In this document: piece after piece, positions 60,237-64,000 of the stretch | Numbering within the stretch: position 1 is the first letter of the stretch | Layout of the letters: each line of letters starts with the position of its first letter | Origin: Acidimicrobiales bacterium | Lineage (GTDB): Bacteria; Actinomycetota; Acidimicrobiia; Acidimicrobiales; Acidimicrobilacustridaceae | Assembly: GCA_030830565.1 (NCBI GenBank) | Contig: JAURMR010000028.1 | Location: 1 to 64,000, forward strand | DNA: 64,000 bases | Reading direction: 5' to 3' | Translations under genes and position numbers: made by a program | Notes under the pieces: model-generated | The model's database searches: none | Told to the model about the DNA's origin: nothing | The model's input: the letters and a program-made list of their open reading frames with translations, nothing else

Positions 60237-61328
60237 TCAGTCGTCGAGCGAGATCGGAACGTCGTGCTCAGCGCTCATGACATCTTCGGCGTCCTCTGGG
60301 ATCTCAGCGTTTTCGCCGATACCCATGCTGCTAAGGATGCGCTCGGTGATTTCCACCATGACCTCAGGATTCTCAAGCAGGTAGGTCTTCGCGTTTTCGC
60401 GACCCTGACCAAGCTGCTCACCTTCGTAGGTGTACCAAGCACCCGACTTCTTCACGAAGCCAAGATCGACTCCGATATCGATGGTCGAACCTTCGCGGCT
60501 GACGCCCTTGCCGTACATGATGTCGAACTCGGCCTGCTTGAACGGCGGGGCCACCTTGTTCTTGACCACCTTGACGCGGGTGCGGTTACCCACGACCTCG
60601 ACACCGTCCTTGATGGACTCGATACGACGAATGTCGAGACGTACCGAGGAATAGAACTTCAGCGCCCGGCCACCAGGGGTGGTTTCGGGTGAGCCGAACA
60701 TGACGCCAATCTTCTCGCGCAACTGGTTAATGAAGATGCAGACGGTGTTGGACTTATTGAGGTTGGCCGTGAGCTTGCGCAATGCCTGGCTCATCAGACG
60801 GGCCTGCAAACCAACATGGCTGTCGCCCATTTCGCCTTCGATTTCGGCACGAGGCGTCAGTGCTGCGACTGAGTCGATGACGATGACATCAAGTGCACCA
60901 GAGCGCACGAGCATGTCGACGATCTCGAGTGCCTGTTCGCCGGTATCGGGCTGAGAAATAAGCAGCTGGTCGGTGTCGACACCAATGGCCGAGGCGTAGA
61001 CCGGGTCCATTGCGTGTTCCGCATCGACATAGGCGCAGATGCCGCCGTTGCGCTGCGCTTCAGCGACAACGTGCATGGCAAGGGTCGACTTACCCGACGA
61101 TTCCGGGCCGTAGATCTCGACGACACGGCCGCGGGGCAAACCGCCAACGCCGAGTGCAAGGTCGAGGGCCAAAGCGCCGGTGGGGATCGTCTCGACCCGC
61201 ATGGTGCCCTTCTCGCCCATCTTCATGACCGAGCCCTTGCCAAACTGCTTCTCGATTTGGCCGAGCGCCATGTCGAGGGCCTTGTCACGTTCCTGCGGGA
61301 ACGTTGGGCGGTTCGATTCCTTTGCCAT
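60237..61328 (-). CDS. recA: Recombinase RecA
   Basis: A 363-residue recombinase and LexA co-protease. Walker A is GPESSGKST (74-82), Walker B lies in [12 protein letters not shown], and the DNA-binding loops flank [23 protein letters not shown]. No intein is present. ATG 61328 has AGGAGA 8 nt upstream. A LexA box lies in its promoter. Unlike many actinobacteria, no recX follows; the next gene downstream is miaB after a terminator. Confidence 0.98.
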   Translation of the reverse strand: MAKESNRPTFPQERDKALDMALGQIEKQFGKGSVMKMGEKGTMRVETIPTGALALDLALGVGGLPRGRVVEIYGPESSGKSTLAMHVVAEAQRNGGICAYVDAEHAMDPVYASAIGVDTDQLLISQPDTGEQALEIVDMLVRSGALDVIVIDSVAALTPRAEIEGEMGDSHVGLQARLMSQALRKLTANLNKSNTVCIFINQLREKIGVMFGSPETTPGGRALKFYSSVRLDIRRIESIKDGVEVVGNRTRVKVVKNKVAPPFKQAEFDIMYGKGVSREGSTIDIGVDLGFVKKSGAWYTYEGEQLGQGRENAKTYLLENPEVMVEITERILSSMGIGENAEIPEDAEDVMSAEHDVPISLDD

Positions 61329-61494
61329 CGTCTACTTCTCCTGGGTGTGAGGCCCCGGTCTGCCCGGGACTCGTCTGGGTGATCGGTCCACCGGAGCGGG
61401 AGCTTCGGTGGCCCCACTGGCGCCGAGGCCCCGGTGGAGATGGATCGCAACCTACGGAGGGGGTGTGACAGGCCCCCGGTGTTCGAACGACAAG
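61329..61494 (-). other. recA leader region (no gene)
   Basis: About 160 nt between the predicted recA start site and its ATG, GC-rich, with an 11-nt direct repeat GAGGCCCCGGT at 61349 and 61425 and an inverted repeat CCACCG...CGGTGG near 61388-61411. No gene is seen. Together with the promoter below and the msrB upstream region (61524-61630) this is the whole 302-base gap. Confidence 0.4.
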
Positions 61495-61523
61495 ACTGTA
61501 ACTTCGAACACCTGTTCAGTCAA
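61495..61523 (-). promoter_or_regulatory. recA promoter
   Basis: On the minus strand -35 TTGACT (61518-61523), a 17-bp spacer and -10 TACAGT (61495-61500). The start site would be near 61488. The LexA box fills the spacer. Confidence 0.65.
61504..61519. promoter_or_regulatory. LexA (SOS) box of recA
   Basis: TCGAACACCTGTTCAG contains GAAC-N4-GTTC and lies between the -35 and -10 of the recA promoter, so LexA would block RNA polymerase. Confidence 0.85.
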
Positions 61524-61630
61524 TGACCCTCGATCCCTTTCCCCCGTTGGGCTCGATCCCAGGCCCTTCTTGGGCCCGTCCCGGTAGGCTCCAGCCGCTG
61601 AAGTCCCATTCAGGCGAAAGGCGCCCTCCG

Positions 61631-62041
61631 ATGACCGAGTCCCTGCCCTCCGATCCAGCCCTCCGAGAAGCGGCGTTGCGCGAACGCCTTAGCGCCGAGC
61701 AGTTCCAGGTCACCCAATGCAGTGCCACCGAACGCGCTTTCACTGGCAAGTACTGGGACTGCCACGACGACGGCACCTATCACTGCATTGTCTGCGATGC
61801 CGAACTGTTCAGTTCCGATACAAAATTCGATTCCGGCACCGGGTGGCCAAGCTTCTTCGACCCAATGACAAACGACGCCGTCGCCACCAAGGTCGATAGT
61901 TCACACGGAATGATTCGCACAGAAGCACTGTGCGCGAACTGTGGCGCGCACTTAGGTCACGTGTTCAACGATGGCCCCGGCCCCACCGGACTTCGTTATT
62001 GCATGAACTCTGCGTCACTCGATCTCAAAACCGCGCAGTAA
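61631..62041 (+). CDS. msrB: Peptide-methionine (R)-S-oxide reductase
   Basis: A 136-residue cytoplasmic MsrB repairing methionine-R-sulfoxide. The catalytic residue is Cys124 in RYCMNSASL; the structural zinc is held by two CxxC pairs, Cys52/Cys55 and Cys101/Cys104. The RAFTGKYWD and GTGWPSF segments are typical. ATG 61631 has GAAAGG about 9 nt upstream; a TAGGCT at 61585 is a -10 candidate. It is divergent from recA. Confidence 0.96.
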   Translation: MTESLPSDPALREAALRERLSAEQFQVTQCSATERAFTGKYWDCHDDGTYHCIVCDAELFSSDTKFDSGTGWPSFFDPMTNDAVATKVDSSHGMIRTEALCANCGAHLGHVFNDGPGPTGLRYCMNSASLDLKTAQ

Positions 62042-62054
62042 CGCTGCGGACGCG

Positions 62055-63290
62055 TCAGCGGACAAGAAGTCGTCGACGCAAATGATCAAGCACCGTAATC
62101 ACGGTGAACTGTCGCGACTGCTCGCGATTGAATGGGAACTTCGCCATTGATGTTTCGGTCACACCGTCGAGCGTTGTTGCCATAAAGACTGTTCCAACAG
62201 GAATGCCTTCTTGTTCATCCGGTCCGGCAACGCCGGTTACCGCAATACCAACGTCGGCGTTGAGAACTCGGCACGCGCCTTCGCTCATTGCTCGCACCGC
62301 ATCGTCGCTCACGACAGGGCCAACAGGTACACCGAGCACGTTGAACTTCACGTCGCTTGCGTAACTCACGACCGAACCTTGCAGAACATCGCTTGCACCA
62401 GGGATCGAAACCAAACGGCTTGCGATCAAACCGCCAGTGAGTGACTCGGCAAGGCCCAATGTGAGCCCGCGATCGCGCAAGAGGTTCAGAACCACTTGTT
62501 CCATGGTCTGATCTTCGGTCGTGAAGACATAGTCAGCAAGAATCCTTGCGACTTCAGCGACCTCAGCGGCGACGACTGCATCGGCTTCTTCAGCAGTATC
62601 AGCCTTTGCAGTTACACGCACTTTGAGACCTTCAATGCCGCTAGCAAGAAAGGCGATCGTGGCTGCGCCGGTCCGATCGAGTTCATCGAGTCGATCGGCA
62701 AGCATTTCTGCGATACCCGATTCGCTGTGACCCCACGTACGAATTGTGCGACTGCGGATCACACCGGTGTCGCCCGCACGGCGACGAAGTTCAGGGATAA
62801 CCGTCCCCTCGACCATTTCTTTCATCTCGTAAGGAACACCGGGCACCGCGAAAATCACTTTGTCGCCAATCGGACACATGAGTCCAGGCGCAGTTCCAGG
62901 CATTTGGGCGATACGCGTCGCGCCTTGGGGAACTTGTGCTTGACGAAGATTGTTCATCGGCATGTTGCGACCACGGGAACCGAAAATCTCATGCAGTCGT
63001 TCGATGACCTCGGGATCTTCAACAAGTTCGACACCCATAACCTCGGCAATGACATCGCGAGTGATGTCATCTTGTGTCGGCCCCAAACCGCCGCAAACGA
63101 TGACTGCGTCGCTGCGATCAAGGGCAATCTGCAGCGCGTCGCGAATGCGATCCCAGTTGTCGCCAACCTTGACCTGCAAGAAACAGTCGATGCCAGCGAG
63201 AGCGAGTTGTTCACCGATCCACGAGGAATTGGTGTCGACGATCTGACCAAGCAGAAGTTCTGTTCCGACGGCAACGACTTCACAATTCAT
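62055..63290 (-). CDS. cinA: CinA family protein (competence/damage-inducible; nicotinamide-nucleotide amidase)
   Basis: A 411-residue full-length CinA. The N-terminal MoCF-like domain (1-170) has GTELLLGQIVDTNS and CGGLGPTQDDITRD and usually acts as an ADP-ribose/NMN-related pyrophosphatase; the C-terminal PncC amidase domain (about 250-411) has LGLAESLTGGLIASRL and VGIAVTGVAGPD. It takes part in pyridine-nucleotide salvage. ATG 63290 has GAAAGAG 7 nt upstream. In several actinobacteria cinA is near recA, as here. Confidence 0.95.
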   Translation of the reverse strand: MNCEVVAVGTELLLGQIVDTNSSWIGEQLALAGIDCFLQVKVGDNWDRIRDALQIALDRSDAVIVCGGLGPTQDDITRDVIAEVMGVELVEDPEVIERLHEIFGSRGRNMPMNNLRQAQVPQGATRIAQMPGTAPGLMCPIGDKVIFAVPGVPYEMKEMVEGTVIPELRRRAGDTGVIRSRTIRTWGHSESGIAEMLADRLDELDRTGAATIAFLASGIEGLKVRVTAKADTAEEADAVVAAEVAEVARILADYVFTTEDQTMEQVVLNLLRDRGLTLGLAESLTGGLIASRLVSIPGASDVLQGSVVSYASDVKFNVLGVPVGPVVSDDAVRAMSEGACRVLNADVGIAVTGVAGPDEQEGIPVGTVFMATTLDGVTETSMAKFPFNREQSRQFTVITVLDHLRRRLLVR

Positions 63291-63336
63291 GTTCAACTCT
63301 TTCAGGTGCGGTCAGTAACTGGAAATCTCGTTCAAA

Positions 63337-64000
63337 TTAAACGTGTTGTTCAGTAACGCTGAGTACAACAGTGTCCTCTCGGACTCTCCATGAAAGTACT
63401 GCGTCACCAATCGAAAGAACTGCGAGCGTAATCAAATACATCCCTGGGGTAACGGGATGAAAAACGAGTGTCGCAACACCGCCCACGAGAGCAATTCCCG
63501 CCGCAGCGAAATGCACACCAAAGGTTGACCATCGAGGAACTCGCTGATCAAACGCACTGATGAGTGCGAGCCCCAAGAAGATCCCTACGTACGCAACCAT
63601 CAAGATGACAACAGCTTTTGTCGGCACTGGGGAATCACCAACCAGAAGAAACTTCGAAACCCCAACGGCCAACACGACGATTGCGAACTGCAACAGAAGA
63701 TGGGCCAACAACCACATCTCGCCCGAAAGTGCACCGGGCCGAATCCCCGCTTTTGGAACATCATCGAAGTACGCGGAAAAGAGTCCAAACAAAATGACGA
63801 ACAACACAACGAGAGCAATGACGTCATAGACGCCGATTGACCCTGTCGACATCACTAACGCAGATTTCACAAACGACTCCCCCATCACGACAAGAGTCAA
63901 GAGCGCAGCTCGTTCTGCCAAATGATGCGCGTCAATCGCAGGGACTGGGCGCCCTTCTTGCGACGTGAGTGACGTCGGCACGACAAGCAAGAGGATCGCC
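63337..64000 (-). CDS. Low-temperature-requirement A (LtrA)-like membrane protein, N terminus clipped
   Basis: The visible 220 C-terminal residues contain HHLAERAALLTLVVMGESFVK, the conserved segment of LtrA-family membrane proteins, followed by about five transmembrane helices (VIALVVLFVILFGLFSAYF and others). The frame is open to the window edge at 64000, so the N-terminal half is missing. LtrA proteins are implicated in cold growth in Listeria, but their molecular function is unknown. It ends 46 bases before the cinA start. Confidence 0.8.
   Translation of the reverse strand, partial: AILLLVVPTSLTSQEGRPVPAIDAHHLAERAALLTLVVMGESFVKSALVMSTGSIGVYDVIALVVLFVILFGLFSAYFDDVPKAGIRPGALSGEMWLLAHLLLQFAIVVLAVGVSKFLLVGDSPVPTKAVVILMVAYVGIFLGLALISAFDQRVPRWSTFGVHFAAAGIALVGGVATLVFHPVTPGMYLITLAVLSIGDAVLSWRVREDTVVLSVTEQHV

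Overview
The window looks like ordinary chromosome from an actinobacterium, most probably of the class Acidimicrobiia or a near relative. This is an inference from gene content, because no rRNA or tRNA gene was found. Supporting signs are LexA boxes of the actinobacterial form GAAC-N4-GTTC, the lexA / LysM-protein / nrdR arrangement known from mycobacteria, a cobalamin-dependent ribonucleotide reductase (NrdJ), several predicted F420-type luciferase-like oxidoreductases, and start codons sitting 6-8 nt behind TAnnnT -10 elements, which suggests leaderless mRNAs.

Positions 1-14340 hold a mixed catabolic region. A clipped dehydrogenase-like start and an aldehyde dehydrogenase lie on the minus strand, divergent from an N-acyl-D-amino-acid deacylase-like amidohydrolase; a palindrome lies between the divergent pair. 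An acyl-CoA dehydrogenase pair follows (minus). A plus-strand run then carries two overlapping SDR genes (the first lacks the catalytic Lys), an LLM oxidoreductase, a large LPXTG surface protein with about five DUF11 repeats, an unrecognised EthD-like protein, two tandem epimerase paralogues and another SDR.

Positions 14384-39658 form a 25-kb, entirely minus-strand catabolic block: a branched-chain-type ABC transporter with fused LivH-LivM permease, two acyl-CoA ligases, MarR and TetR regulators, an APH-like kinase, three amidohydrolase-2 proteins, a second acyl-CoA dehydrogenase pair, a CPBP protease with a membrane alpha/beta hydrolase, an LLM oxidoreductase, an SDR, a thiolase-like protein, an epoxide-hydrolase-like enzyme and a class III CoA-transferase. 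Together they suggest uptake, CoA activation and beta-oxidation-like breakdown of a carboxylated or cyclic substrate whose identity cannot be read from sequence.

Positions 39775-45298 carry a peptidoglycan-binding lipoprotein, a lipase/esterase, a methyltransferase and a DUF1800/DUF1501 pair with Tat-like signals.

Positions 45366-64000 are housekeeping and genome maintenance: nrdJ with a complex promoter (two NrdR boxes, a 26-nt perfect inverted repeat and, farther upstream, an array of DnaA-box-like sites), a RibD-like reductase, nrdR, a LysM protein divergent from lexA across three LexA-type boxes, then dapE, dapD, a membrane protein, dapC, hflX, dapF, miaA, miaB and recA with a LexA box inside its promoter, followed by msrB, cinA and a clipped ltrA-like gene. 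The regulatory layout ties dNTP supply (NrdR, possibly DnaA) to the SOS response (LexA). No mobile element, CRISPR array or phage gene was seen.
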